A program made the translations under genes and the position numbers. Shown one piece after another: positions 28,510 through 37,472 of a stretch of DNA of 64,000 nucleotides. The stretch is from the NCBI GenBank assembly GCA_963727915.1, contig CAVSID010000006.1, positions 62,001 through 126,000 on the forward strand. The letters are read 5' to 3'. This DNA is from CAWAND01 sp963727915. GTDB taxonomy: Bacteria; Chloroflexota; Anaerolineae; Anaerolineales; E44-bin32. Under the pieces are notes generated by a model that searched no databases, was not told the DNA's origin, and saw only the letters and a program-made list of their open reading frames with translations. Positions within the stretch are counted from its first letter, which is position 1. The number at the start of each line of letters is the position of its first letter.

Positions 28510-31500
28510 ATGACCCAAATCAGTCTGCGCGCCTACATTCGCGAAATCGATAATCTGATCGAGCGGGAGCTTCTCGACGAAGCAATCGCTCATTGCCGTC
28601 ACATTCTACAGACCTACCCCAAGCACATCGAAACCTACCGCTTGCTTGGCAAGTCTTACCTTGAAGCCAAGCGCTACGGGGACGCTGCCGACATCTTCCA
28701 GCGGGTCTTGTCAGCCGTGCCGGACGACTTTGTCTCGCATATTGGCATGGCGATCGTCCGTGAGGATGAGGGCAACCTCGATTCGGCGATCTGGCACATG
28801 GAGCGCGCCTTCGAGACCAATCCCGCCAACCCTGCTATTCAGCAGGAACTCCGCCGCTTGATCGGCCGGCGGGATGGGTTCGAACCCCACAAGGTCCGTC
28901 TGACGCGTGGCGCACTCGCCCGGATGTACGCACAGGGCGAGCTCTATCCGCAGGCCATCGCTGAACTCCAATCGGCTCTGCAGGAGGACCCGGATCGGCC
29001 AGACCTCCAAGTGCTGTTGGCTGAAATGCTTTGGCAGACGGATCAGAAGATGGAAGCGGCGGACGTCAGCCGCCAAGTCTTGGAAAAGCTGCCTTACTGC
29101 CAGAAGGCCGGCCGGATTATGGCCGCCGTCCATCAGGAGCAGGGCAAGTCAGATGAAGGGACGGCATATCACAGGCGACTGGCGCAACTGGACCCCTATG
29201 CCGCCTACGTGGAATACCCGATGGTCGACACCGTCAAGGTTGAGGCCGACACCATCCGCATGGAGCGGCTAGATTGGCGGCCAGGCCAGCCGCTTCCCGC
29301 CTCAGAGTCCGCCCAGCCCGACTGGGCGACCTCCCTTGGGGTTGAGATTGAAAGCGACTCCGGTGAGATCGACACCGGCGGCCCCTTGCCGTCCTGGCTG
29401 GACGACATCGAACCGGCTTCCGAGTCGCTTGAGATTGACAACGGCCAAGATCAAGAACGCCGCAGATGTCGCCCTTCGGGGCGTCCTCGCTTGAGGATGA
29501 TGAACCCGTGCCCCGACCGATGAAGGCGCCGGGGACGAGATCCCCGATTGGATGAGCGAGGCCGGCTGGGAACAATCCAGCGGAGAGGCCGTGGAGACCC
29601 CGGTCTCTTTCTCGGAAAGCGAGCTGTCAGCCCTGGAACGGGGAGTACTGCCTGCGGCGGAGGAATCCGCCGATGAGCTGGCCGGGGAGGACTTGGCCGA
29701 TCTCGCCCCGGCCGAGATCCCAGCGTGGCTTCAAGAGAAGGCCCCCGACCCCCGATGCGCCTCGAGCCGCCTCCGGCGGCCGAGGATCTCACCGACGCAA
29801 CGAGCCTCCGGAGCGAAGGCGCTCCAGATTGGCTGGAGGATATTGCTGAGCCGGAAGCGCCGGTGGCAAAGATGGCGCCAAGTGAAGCGGACCTGACGCC
29901 GGACTGGCTCGGGGAAATGGCCTCCGATGCCGGCGACGAAGACATGGCCCTCGAGCTGCCCAGCTTTGATTTCGCCGATGAAGACCGGACGGTTGACGCA
30001 GGTCAGGCGACCTCGGAGCAGGCGACCAAGGCGAGGTACCGGCTTGGCTTGACAACTCCGAACCAGGCGCCACTTCGACCATCCTGACCTGGTTGGGCAA
30101 TCGAGATGATGAAGAAGGCGGCCAGGCTACTGGGTCGGAAGAGGAAGGGGGAGAAGTCCCGGACTGGATGCTGGCGGCGATGGAGGGCGATGATGAGACC
30201 CTCCCCGCGGCGGCCGTCTGGAGAGGAGCCGGCCGAGGCTCAGCCGGCCTGGCTCTCTGGTGTGGCCCAAGCAGCGGCCGAATCCGAAGAGGCGGAATTC
30301 GACGAATTGAAGCGGCTCCGCGCCCAATCGGAGGCCGCGCTGAAGAGGACTCGAGCGCCGATGAGCCCGAGGCCCAACCGGGAGAGATTCCCGACTGGTT
30401 GATGGCCATCCGCGGCGATGAAGAAGGCGAGACCGGGCTGACCGCGGATGAATTCGATGCCGAGCTCCCGGAAGCGTTCCCCTGGGAAACCGAAGGCGAT
30501 GAGCGCGAGGGACCGGAGGTCTGAAATCCTCATTGGACTTCGGAGACGAGGCGGCTGGTGAAGATACCATTCGCACAACGTCCGCCGCTTCGGTTGACCG
30601 CACCGTCCCTGCGAGCATGCCATCCGGAGATGACCTGGATGCCGCCGGTTGGCTCGAAAGTTTGAGCGAAGAAACCGAGGCAGGCCGTCCCGACGACGTC
30701 GAGGAAATAGCGGCGGCCGGACCTGAGTTCGGCGACCTCCTGGCTCGAAAACCTTGGCCAGATCGAGAAGATGAGCCCGCCGCCCAATCGGAAATCTCGG
30801 CCGAGGAACCCGAATGGATGCACGGCCTGGGCGACGAAGACGCCGACGACGAGGTCGATTGGCGACCTGGCCAGCACTTGGCTCGAGGGTCTGGCCGACA
30901 CACTGGCTGAGACGCCGGCCGAGCCAGATGAGGCTAGCGCTGACGTTGGGGCTGATAGCGGAGACGTGCCGAATTGGCTCCAGGATTACGAGGCCCCCGA
31001 GGTTGTGGCCGAGATGCCTCCTGACGACGAACCCGAACCGGCCTCCGAGCCTCCCCAGCCGGAAACGCCCCCGTCCCCGCCCGCTGAAGAAGACACCGGC
31101 CGCTTGAAGCTCCTGGAGGAATTGGGGCTGCAGGAGATCGAAACATCCGAAGAGACGATCGCCGTCCCTTCAGATCGTGACGCCGGAGAGTCGTACGATC
31201 TGGGAGAGCTCGAAGGCATGGACGACGATCAAATCTTCGACTGGCTGGAGGGGCTGGCAGCCCGCGACGCGGAAGAGGGACAGGAGGAGGTCCCAGGCGC
31301 GTCTGGCACCAAGCCGCCGAAGTCAGCCGAAGCCACGGATGAGGGTAGCGGTGCTCCCGACGAAAGCGCCGATGCCGATCTTGGCTGGCTGGCGCAGCTG
31401 GCCGAACAGCGCGGCATCAACAGCGATGTTCAGACCGCCCCCGCCGCGGCGAGTTGCAGCCCCGGAGCCGGCCGATGAACCACAGATCCCGGCCCAGCCC

Positions 31501-32373
31501 GAACCTCCGATTCAGGCGCCGGCCGAACCCGCCGCCCCCGAGCCCGCTCCGGCCAAGCCTCAAGAAACCTGGCCGCCGGCAGCACAGCAGGCAGCACCCG
31601 AAGAGCCCATGGCCGCCGAGCCAGAGCCAGAGCCCGAAGCGGCGCCGGCGGAAAGTGTGCCCGAGTGGTTGATCGCCACCCAACAGGCAGCCGAATTAGA
31701 GGCACAGACACCGCGCCAGCCACCGACCGCAGAAGAGCCGGAACCCCAGCCGACGGTCGAGCCAAGCGCCGAGCCTGAGCCACCCGCAGCAGCTGGGCCA
31801 ATGCCCGCCTCTGAGCTGGCGCCCGAACCTGAGCCTTTGCCCGATGCGATCCCGGAACCCGCCGCCGAAAGTACGGGCGTTGCCTCCGACGACAGGTTGG
31901 AAAGAGCCCGCCAAGCGCTGGGATCGGGGGATATCGATCGAGCTGTCGGCGAGTATGGCCAGTTGATCAAGGCGCGCAATTCACTGAGCCAGGTGGTCGA
32001 GGACCTTCAAGCGGCCCTGGATCAGGACCCAGAGTCTTCCCCACTATGGCAGCTCTTGGGCGATGCCTATATGAAGGCCGATCGCACATCGGAAGCCGTC
32101 AAGGCATACAACCGTGGCATGAAGGAAGCTGAGGTGCTCAACAGTGCCAGACAAGCGTTGGCCTCAGGCGATGCACAACGCGCTGCGGCCCAATACGGCA
32201 TTCTGATCAAACGCAAGAAGAAGCTCGAAGACGTGATCCGAGACCTGGAGAATGCCGTCGCCGAAGAAAACGATCAGGCTATCCTCTGGCAGGTCCTGGG
32301 TGATGCCTACATGAAGGCGGACCGTTTGGATGAGTCGATCGAGGCTTACCGGAAGGGCATGAGTTCGGTCTAA
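28510..32373 (+). CDS. Giant TPR protein with a disordered centre rich in P-x-W-L motifs (many frameshifts)
   Basis: Residues 1-240 (frame from ATG 28510) are tetratricopeptide repeats (LGKSYLEAKRYGDAADIF, WHMERAFETNPANP). A long acidic, Pro/Ala-rich centre follows, in which a short motif of the form (I/V)-P-(D/A/N/E)-W-(L/M) recurs about 15 times between 29389 and 31680 (for example IPDWL, VPNWL, VPEWL). The last 160 residues hold two near-identical 75-residue TPR units, each with LGDAYMKADR. About 1290 residues if all shifts are bridged; the motif is found in whichever frame is open, so the centre is coding and the breaks are most likely errors. No signal peptide or helix, so cytoplasmic; probably a scaffold. 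Function unknown. Confidence 0.75.
29389..31680 (+). repeat. Array of short Trp-Leu motifs inside the TPR protein
   Basis: Coding repeats, not identical DNA repeats. Copies lie near 29389, 29537, 29713, 29821, 29897, 30035, 30153, 30241, 30385, 30641, 30803, 30964, 31231, 31380 and 31653. Spacing varies from about 75 to 270 bases. Surrounding sequence is Glu/Asp/Ala/Pro-rich. Confidence 0.7.
31906..32370 (+). repeat. Tandem duplicated TPR unit at the C-terminus
   Basis: Two units of about 75-80 residues each begin ARQAL.SGD and end LGDAYMKADR followed by EA..AY..GM. The conservation between units points to a recent internal duplication or strong constraint on this part. Confidence 0.75.
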
Positions 32374-32411
32374 CGCCACGCCGGTGGAGAGCTTCGGACG
32401 CGCTTCAGAAC

Positions 32412-32435
32412 GAACTCGGGGCTAGCCCCGAGTTC
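32412..32435 (+). terminator. Hairpin between the TPR gene and ndk
   Basis: Perfect palindrome with an 11-bp arm (GAACTCGGGGC / GCCCCGAGTTC) around TA. It begins 39 bases after the TPR stop and ends 10 bases before the ndk Shine-Dalgarno site. No T-run follows, so it may reduce rather than stop readthrough. Confidence 0.6.
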
Positions 32436-32457
32436 CCTATGTCAGAAGGAGATAACC

Positions 32458-32907
32458 TTGGAAAGAACGCTGGTTCTGATCAAACCCGACGCCGTCCAGC
32501 GCGGATTGATGGGTGAAATCCTGGGGAGATTGGAGCGCCGGGGTCTCAGGCTGGTTGGAGCGAAGTTCATGGCTGTCCCACGGGACCTGGCAGAAGCGCA
32601 CTATGCCGTTCACAAGGGCAAACCCTTCTACGATGGACTGATCGACTACATCACCTCCTCGCCGGTAATGGCCATGGTCTGGGAAGGCCCCAACGCGATC
32701 GCCGCCGTGCGGCAGACGATGGGCGCCACTCGCCCTACCGAAGCCGCCCCTGGCTCCATCCGTCACGACTTCGGATTGGAAGTGGGCCGCAATTTGACGC
32801 ACGCCTCCGACGCGGTGGAGACCGCCGCGATGGAAATCGGGTTGTGGTTCGAGCAGGGAGAGTTGGTGGATTGGAAGCGCGATCTGGATCGCTGGATCCT
32901 GGAGTAA
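32458..32907 (+). CDS. ndk: Nucleoside diphosphate kinase
   Basis: A 149-residue protein of normal family length starting at TTG 32458, six bases after AAGGAG. It shows RTLVLIKPDAVQRG at the N-terminus, the nucleotide-binding Arg in GATRPTEAAPGSIR, and the catalytic His in NLTHASDA. It transfers the gamma-phosphate from ATP to NDPs through a phosphohistidine, keeping NTP pools balanced in the cytoplasm. The sir2-like gene starts 30 bases after its stop. Confidence 0.95.
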   Translation: MERTLVLIKPDAVQRGLMGEILGRLERRGLRLVGAKFMAVPRDLAEAHYAVHKGKPFYDGLIDYITSSPVMAMVWEGPNAIAAVRQTMGATRPTEAAPGSIRHDFGLEVGRNLTHASDAVETAAMEIGLWFEQGELVDWKRDLDRWILE

Positions 32908-32936
32908 CCCGGCGCGTTCCAACCGCACGTCACCCA

Positions 32937-33647
32937 ATGCACATAAGCAGCGTGGCCCCACTGGTGGTCCTCACCGGAGCCGGAATATCCGCCGAGAGCG
33001 GCGTACCTACTTTCCGAGGACCGGCGGGGCTTTGGAGGGACCACCGCCCCGAAGATCTTGCCACCGAGCTTGCCTTTAGAGGGACCCTCAGCTCGTGTGG
33101 CAATTCTACGCCTGGCGCAGGGACCTGGTGGCCAACTGCCGGCCCAACCTCGCCCACCGCCTGCTGGCGGAGGTAGAGGAGGAGCTGGGTGCCTACCAAC
33201 TCTTCACTCAGAATGTGGACGGACTGCATCAAATGGCTGGAAGCCGGCGGATCACCGAGCTTCACGGCTCAATCTGGGCTCTGCGCTGCACGCGGCTGTG
33301 GACATCGTTGGGAAGACCGGCAAACGCCGCTGCCAGAATCCCTTCCATCCTGCCCTCGATGCTCATCGCTTGCCCGCCCGGATGTGGTCTGGTTCGATGA
33401 AGCCCTGGACCCCTCGATCGTTGGGGAGGCCGTGAAGGCCGCCAGATCCGCCAGGACGATGCTGGTGATCGGGACGTCGGCCCTGGTCCTCCCGGCTGCC
33501 GAGCTGCCCTTGCTCGCCAAGCACGCCGGGGCGAGGCTGATCGAGATCAACCCTGATCCGACACCTCTTTCCCGTCACTGCGACGAGGTGTTGCGCGGCC
33601 CGGCCACAGAAATGCTAAGGGCCTGGACCGATCGATTTGAGATGTAG
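32937..33647 (+). CDS. Sir2-family NAD-dependent protein deacylase (two frameshifts)
   Basis: From ATG 32937 the reading gives VVLTGAGISAESGVPTFRG, the NAD-binding GAGISxxSGIPxFRG motif. One added G near 33090 restores DPQLVWQFYAWRRDL, and the next part has FTQNVDGLHQMAG with the catalytic HG in TELHGSIW. A second shift near 33290 leads to CGHRWEDRQ, CPRCSS (zinc cysteines), RPDVVWFDEAL and VIGTSALVLPAAELP. About 237 residues, normal for bacterial CobB-type sirtuins, which remove acyl groups from lysines using NAD. Convergent with rsfS. Confidence 0.85.
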
Positions 33648-33671
33648 GTCAGGCGTTTCTCAGGCCCGTGT

Positions 33672-34034
33672 CTACTTGACCCGGACCACGACGCGGCCCA
33701 CCTCCCAGAGGTCTTCGAGCTGGTAGTAGCGTCGCATGTCTTTCGAAAACAGATGAACGATGACGTCGCCTAAATCGATCAGCAGCCAGCCGCTGGACGG
33801 ATCGCCTTCTTGGCGCCCCAGCAACCCGCCAAATTCCGCTTTGACCCGCCGCCGGACTTCGTCGCCGAGCGCCTTCAGTGTGCGTTCACTTGCTCCGGTG
33901 GCGATCACGAAGTAATCGGTAAAACTGCACGCACCGATCAAGTCGAGCAAGAGGATGTCTTCCGCCTTCTTGTCCTCTAGGACTTCCACCAACCTGCGAG
34001 CCATGTTTAGGGCCACGTCGTCTACCACCTGCAT
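33672..34034 (-). CDS. rsfS: Ribosomal silencing factor RsfS
   Basis: An intact 120-residue protein with the RsfS/Iojap core: DKKAEDILLLDL, CSFTDYFVIATGASERTLKAL and SSGWLLIDLGDVIVHLFS, followed by YYQLEDLW. RsfS binds ribosomal protein uL14 and blocks subunit joining during starvation. ATG 34034 follows AAAGGAACAA. It lies 75 bases downstream of thpR on the same strand and is convergent with the sirtuin gene. Confidence 0.93.
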   Translation of the reverse strand: MQVVDDVALNMARRLVEVLEDKKAEDILLLDLIGACSFTDYFVIATGASERTLKALGDEVRRRVKAEFGGLLGRQEGDPSSGWLLIDLGDVIVHLFSKDMRRYYQLEDLWEVGRVVVRVK

Positions 34035-34109
34035 TTGTTCCTTTTCGGTACGTCCATCGCGCAGCTGCCTCGGCTCGAGCGACGCGTTCGCCGTCCATCT
34101 TGCGAACCG

Positions 34110-34697
34110 TCAGTCGTCCGCCTCACTTCCCAGTGCCATACTTGCCACTTGCGAGTATCGCGGCCCATCGGGCCGGAGCTCACTTCGCATGAGGGTCAGA
34201 CCTCCCACCCGCCACCGTCCCAGAGATCCGACCTCGACACATGACAAACCATCAGCCAGGGCCGCCTGGGCCGACGAGGCTAAGCCTCGCCGGGCGCGCC
34301 CCAGGGTGAGATGAGGATGGAACGCGCGCCTTTCTGCCTCGAACCCAACGCTGGCCAACGCCCCCTCCAGCTCCACCTGCAGTGTGGACAGGCGGCTATC
34401 CGGCCCGGAAACCCCTACCCAGATGACGGTGGGGCGCCTCGGATTGGGAAACAAGCCCACGCCAGACGCTTCCAAGTCAAAAGGCTGTGTTCGCGCAGCG
34501 ACCGGTCGCGCCGCATCAACTACCAATTGTGCCCGCTCGGGAGAGATTTCGCCCAGGAATTTGAGAGTCAAATGGATGTTTCCTGGTTCCACCCAACGCA
34601 CGGATCTGTCGGGGACGCAGTTTGTCAGCTCTTCGATCTGACCAGCGAGCGCATCGCGGAGCGACACGGGCAGGGTCGACGCCAGAAAGGCCCTCAA
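34110..34697 (-). CDS. thpR: RNA 2',3'-cyclic phosphodiesterase
   Basis: A 195-residue protein of the 2H phosphoesterase family with two HLTL motifs: NIHLTLKFLGEI near residue 40 and FHPHLTLGRARRG near residue 125. TTG 34697 is chosen since it gives MRAFLASTLP, close to the usual ThpR start, and lies one base after the hydrolase stop. The enzyme opens 2',3'-cyclic phosphates on RNA ends; older annotations call it 2'-5' RNA ligase. Co-transcribed with the hydrolase upstream. Confidence 0.88.
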   Translation of the reverse strand: MRAFLASTLPVSLRDALAGQIEELTNCVPDRSVRWVEPGNIHLTLKFLGEISPERAQLVVDAARPVAARTQPFDLEASGVGLFPNPRRPTVIWVGVSGPDSRLSTLQVELEGALASVGFEAERRAFHPHLTLGRARRGLASSAQAALADGLSCVEVGSLGRWRVGGLTLMRSELRPDGPRYSQVASMALGSEADD

Positions 34698-34698
34698 G

Positions 34699-35517
34699 CT
34701 AGGCGGTCGCCTTATCAGCCAGAAACCGGTCCAGAGCCTGCAGATACTCTCGTCGAGCACGGTCGAAGGGATGATGTCCGGCGCTCAACTCGACCAGTTT
34801 GGCGTTTGGAACCCGGCTTGCGGCCAGTCGACCCCGCTCAGGAGGAATGGTGCGGTCACGATCCCCCAAGACGAACAATGTCGGGCAGGCCACATGTGGT
34901 AGATCATCCATCAGGTCGCAGTTGAGAGCCGCTTTCATGCTGCCGATCGCCAAGTCGGCCGTGGTCTTCGCCAGATCCGCACGCTGCCTCAGACGGCCCG
35001 TTCCGCCTGGTTTCCGCTTGGGACGCCCATTCGTCGACCGTTCAAGCAGGTCGGAGGCGACGGGCCAAACCCGCCGCCCGACGGCCAGCGCCGGCCGGTA
35101 GAGCCAATGGCGCCACTCGGGACGCACCGGCCCAACCACCAATGGGTTGACCAGCACCAGCGCCCTCGGCGCCAGAGACGAATCAATGGCGAGCTGCAAT
35201 GCGACGGCGCCGCCCATCGAATGGCCGAACAACACCGGGGCATCCAGCCCTGCCGCCTGCGATACCGCTTCGACAACCTGGGCGAAATGCGCGATCGAGT
35301 ACCAGCCGGCTGCCGGCTTGTCTAAATCACCGTGGCCGGGCAGGTCTAGCGATACACATCGGTATCGATCCTGAATGTGCTCGATCGTGGATGACCACAT
35401 CCGGCTGGAACTGGCCCAGCCGTGAATCAGGACGGCGCCTGGGGCCGATGGGCGGCCCGCAAGACTGAAACACAAACGCACACCCTCCACGCTCAGGGTG
35501 CGATGCTCTGAATTCAT
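34699..35517 (-). CDS. Alpha/beta hydrolase
   Basis: A 272-residue alpha/beta hydrolase with the oxyanion-hole segment LIHGWASSSRMW, the nucleophile elbow GHSMGG near residue 98, the acid Asp in LGDRDRTIPPE and the catalytic His in SAGHHPFDR. The cap region is basic and Gly-rich (RPKRKPGGTGR). No signal peptide, so cytoplasmic. Substrate unknown; the overall shape resembles small esterases and MhpC-type hydrolases. ATG 35517 has no Shine-Dalgarno site, but an extended -10 promoter ends seven bases upstream. Confidence 0.85.
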   Translation of the reverse strand: MNSEHRTLSVEGVRLCFSLAGRPSAPGAVLIHGWASSSRMWSSTIEHIQDRYRCVSLDLPGHGDLDKPAAGWYSIAHFAQVVEAVSQAAGLDAPVLFGHSMGGAVALQLAIDSSLAPRALVLVNPLVVGPVRPEWRHWLYRPALAVGRRVWPVASDLLERSTNGRPKRKPGGTGRLRQRADLAKTTADLAIGSMKAALNCDLMDDLPHVACPTLFVLGDRDRTIPPERGRLAASRVPNAKLVELSAGHHPFDRARREYLQALDRFLADKATA

Positions 35518-35524
35518 CGCGGCG

Positions 35525-35533
35525 ATTATAACA
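35525..35533 (-). promoter_or_regulatory. Extended -10 promoter of the hydrolase gene, leaderless geometry
   Basis: Minus-strand TGTTATAAT (35533-35525) is a perfect TGnTATAAT extended -10 box. Seven bases separate it from ATG 35517, and no -35 match or Shine-Dalgarno site is seen. Confidence 0.6.
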
Positions 35534-35578
35534 TGTGGTCACGCACGAGCCGTTGCGCCAGCGCGTCCAAGCAGCATC

Positions 35579-35596
35579 GGTTAGAATGGACTAACC
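35579..35596. repeat. Inverted repeat upstream of the CBS-ACT gene
   Basis: GGTTAG-N6-CTAACC, located 56 bases before the CBS-ACT start codon. A TAGAAT sequence that could act as a -10 box lies within it (35582-35587), so a bound protein would block the promoter. Confidence 0.4.
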
Positions 35597-35651
35597 TCCA
35601 CATTGCCTACACAACCCGCCTGACCCCGTGGCGCGCGAAAGGAGCCGTTAG

Positions 35652-36305
35652 ATGCTGGTCGGAGAACGAATGACCCATCCTGTCATCACTATTGAGCCTG
35701 ATACGCAGGTTCAAGAAGCGCTCAACATGATGCACCGCGAGCACGTGCGGCGCTTCCCGGTGACCAACACCAAGGGACACTTGGTCGGAATGGTCTCCGA
35801 GCGCGATTTGCTCGAAGCTTCACCGTCGGATGCCACCAGCCTGAGCGTCTGGGAACTCAATTATCTCTTGAGCAAGATCTTGGTCAAGGAAGTCATGGTG
35901 AAGGACGTGATCACCGTCAGCGAAGATACCTTGCTCGAAACCGCGGCGCGGATCATGGCCGATGGCAAGATCGGTGGTCTTCCGGTGATGCGCGACTCCA
36001 AAGTAGTCGGGATCATCACCGAAACTGACCTGTTCAAGATCTTCCTCGAGGTTCTCGGGGCCCGCAAGGCAGGCGTCCGCATGACGCTGATGGTTCCCAA
36101 CAAACCCGGGGAATTGGCCCACATCACCAAGACGATCTTCGACTTGGGCGGCAACATCCTTGCCATGGGCACTTTCCTGGGCGACGACACCGAAAGCACG
36201 GAAGTAACGATCAAAGTGGAAGGGACGACGGCTGATGAACTGCGAAAGGCCGTCGAGCCGATGGTCATCAAGGTGAAGGACATTCGGGACACACTTTCCG
36301 CGTAG
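35652..36305 (+). CDS. CBS-pair protein with C-terminal ACT-like domain
   Basis: A 217-residue intact protein starting behind AAAGGAG. Two CBS domains (MTHPVITIEPDTQVQEAL, then VMVKDVITVSEDTLLETA) each end in a ligand-contacting segment (GMVSERDLL and GIITETDLF), followed by an ACT-like domain (RMTLMVPNKPGELAHITKTI). The architecture is that of AcuB-like proteins. CBS pairs bind adenosine nucleotides and ACT domains bind amino acids or similar ligands, so it probably senses metabolic state. No enzyme domain is attached and the partner is unknown. Confidence 0.88.
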   Translation: MLVGERMTHPVITIEPDTQVQEALNMMHREHVRRFPVTNTKGHLVGMVSERDLLEASPSDATSLSVWELNYLLSKILVKEVMVKDVITVSEDTLLETAARIMADGKIGGLPVMRDSKVVGIITETDLFKIFLEVLGARKAGVRMTLMVPNKPGELAHITKTIFDLGGNILAMGTFLGDDTESTEVTIKVEGTTADELRKAVEPMVIKVKDIRDTLSA

Positions 36306-36326
36306 GCTGGATAACTTTGATCCTAG

Positions 36327-36354
36327 TTGAATCGGGACGTGCATAAGCTACAAT
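36327..36354 (+). promoter_or_regulatory. Promoter of the L,D-transpeptidase gene, leaderless geometry
   Basis: TTGAAT (36327-36332), a 16-base spacer and TACAAT (36349-36354). Six bases separate the -10 box from the GTG start at 36361, and no Shine-Dalgarno site is present. Confidence 0.7.
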
Positions 36355-36360
36355 GAAATC

Positions 36361-37392
36361 GTGCACGATAGACTTTCTCGTCGCGATTTCCTGACGCTGG
36401 GCGGGCTGGCTGCCGGTGCGTTGGCCTTTTCACCGCCGGTGGGCATAGGCGGTCTGGCCACCACCACACTGCTCAGAGTTTCCACGCACTGGATCGGCAT
36501 CTACGCCGAACCGTCGTTCCGCGCCCGGCGGCTCGACAAGCTCGTGCGGGACAATCTCATCACCGCCTACGAGCAAGTGACATCCGATGAAGGACCAGCC
36601 CACAATCCCTTCTGGTATCGTCTGGCTGACGGCTACGCGCACACTGGGTACCTGCAGGTCGTGCGCTGGCTCCCTCAGACTCCGCTCAAAGCCATCCGCC
36701 AAAGCGGCGAGTTGTTCGAAATCTCCGTCCCGTTCACCCGCTCCTACCGCAAGCCGGATCCGACCTCGGCGCCGCTCTACCGGCTCTACTACCAATCCAC
36801 AGCCTGGGCCACCGATGTCGTTGAGGGCGCCGATGGCCGCCGGTGGTACCGACTTCAGGACGACCTACTCAAGGTGAACTACTTCGTTCGCGCCGAACAC
36901 CTGCGCCGGATCACGCCCCAGGAAATCACCCCGATCTCGCCGGAGGTGCCCCTGGCCGCCAAGCGAATTGAAGTCTCGATCGCCCACCAAGAACTTCGCG
37001 CCTTCGAAAACGAACACCTCGTGCTCCGCACCCGCATCGCGTCGGGCATCCCCAGCGACAAGCCCGGGGAAAACGGCATTCCGACTAAAACTCCGCAAGG
37101 CCGCTTCTACGTTGACAAAAAGATGCCCCTTAGGCACATGGGCGACGGCAACCTGACAGCCAATCTGGACGCGTATGAGCTTCCCGGCGTGCCGTGGGTG
37201 TCCTTTTTCCACATTACCGGCGTCGCCTTCCACGGCACCTACTGGCACAACGATTTCGGGCGGCCGCAGAGCCACGGCTGCGTCAACATGCGCACCGAGG
37301 AAGCCAAGTGGCTCTTTCGCTGGACCCTTCCTGAGGTCGACTACAACGAAATCCTCAACATCGGGCACGGCACCCCGGTTAACGTCATTTAG
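36361..37392 (+). CDS. Tat-exported L,D-transpeptidase (YkuD family)
   Basis: A 343-residue protein starting at GTG 36361. The N-terminus has a twin-arginine signal (LSRRDFLTLGG) with a hydrophobic stretch and an AxA-like end. Two SH3-like stretches follow, then a YkuD catalytic domain from about residue 195: KRIEVSIAHQELRAFE, GIPTKTPQGRFYVDKK, and the active-site run HNDFGRPQSHGCVNM with the catalytic Cys and His. These enzymes make 3-3 peptidoglycan cross-links or attach proteins outside the membrane; peptidoglycan is expected in this lineage. A hairpin begins at the last base of the stop codon. Confidence 0.9.
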   Translation: MHDRLSRRDFLTLGGLAAGALAFSPPVGIGGLATTTLLRVSTHWIGIYAEPSFRARRLDKLVRDNLITAYEQVTSDEGPAHNPFWYRLADGYAHTGYLQVVRWLPQTPLKAIRQSGELFEISVPFTRSYRKPDPTSAPLYRLYYQSTAWATDVVEGADGRRWYRLQDDLLKVNYFVRAEHLRRITPQEITPISPEVPLAAKRIEVSIAHQELRAFENEHLVLRTRIASGIPSDKPGENGIPTKTPQGRFYVDKKMPLRHMGDGNLTANLDAYELPGVPWVSFFHITGVAFHGTYWHNDFGRPQSHGCVNMRTEEAKWLFRWTLPEVDYNEILNIGHGTPVNVI

Positions 37393-37411
37393 GGCGCCAT
37401 GTTCGGCGCCC
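37392..37411 (+). terminator. Hairpin at the end of the L,D-transpeptidase gene
   Basis: GGGCGCC / GGCGCCC stem with an ATGTTC loop, starting at the final base of the stop codon. There is no T-run; it is a probable 3' end or RNA stabiliser. Confidence 0.5.
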
Positions 37412-37421
37412 AACTGCACAC

Positions 37422-37440
37422 TTTGTGACATATTTCACAA
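37422..37440. promoter_or_regulatory. CRP/FNR-like palindrome, copy 2
   Basis: TTTGTGACATATTTCACAA, containing TGTGA-N6-TCACA, lies between two convergent genes and differs from the copy at 9973-9991 at two central bases only. Confidence 0.4.
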
Positions 37441-37472
37441 GTTGGACTTGCCCCGAGACACTCGGCGGCTGA

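Noticed and set aside
28870..28895. A tRNA T-arm-like sequence (GGGTTCGAACCCC).
   Set aside because: It is in frame within the TPR repeats (DGFEPHK) and no acceptor stem or anticodon arm can be folded around it.
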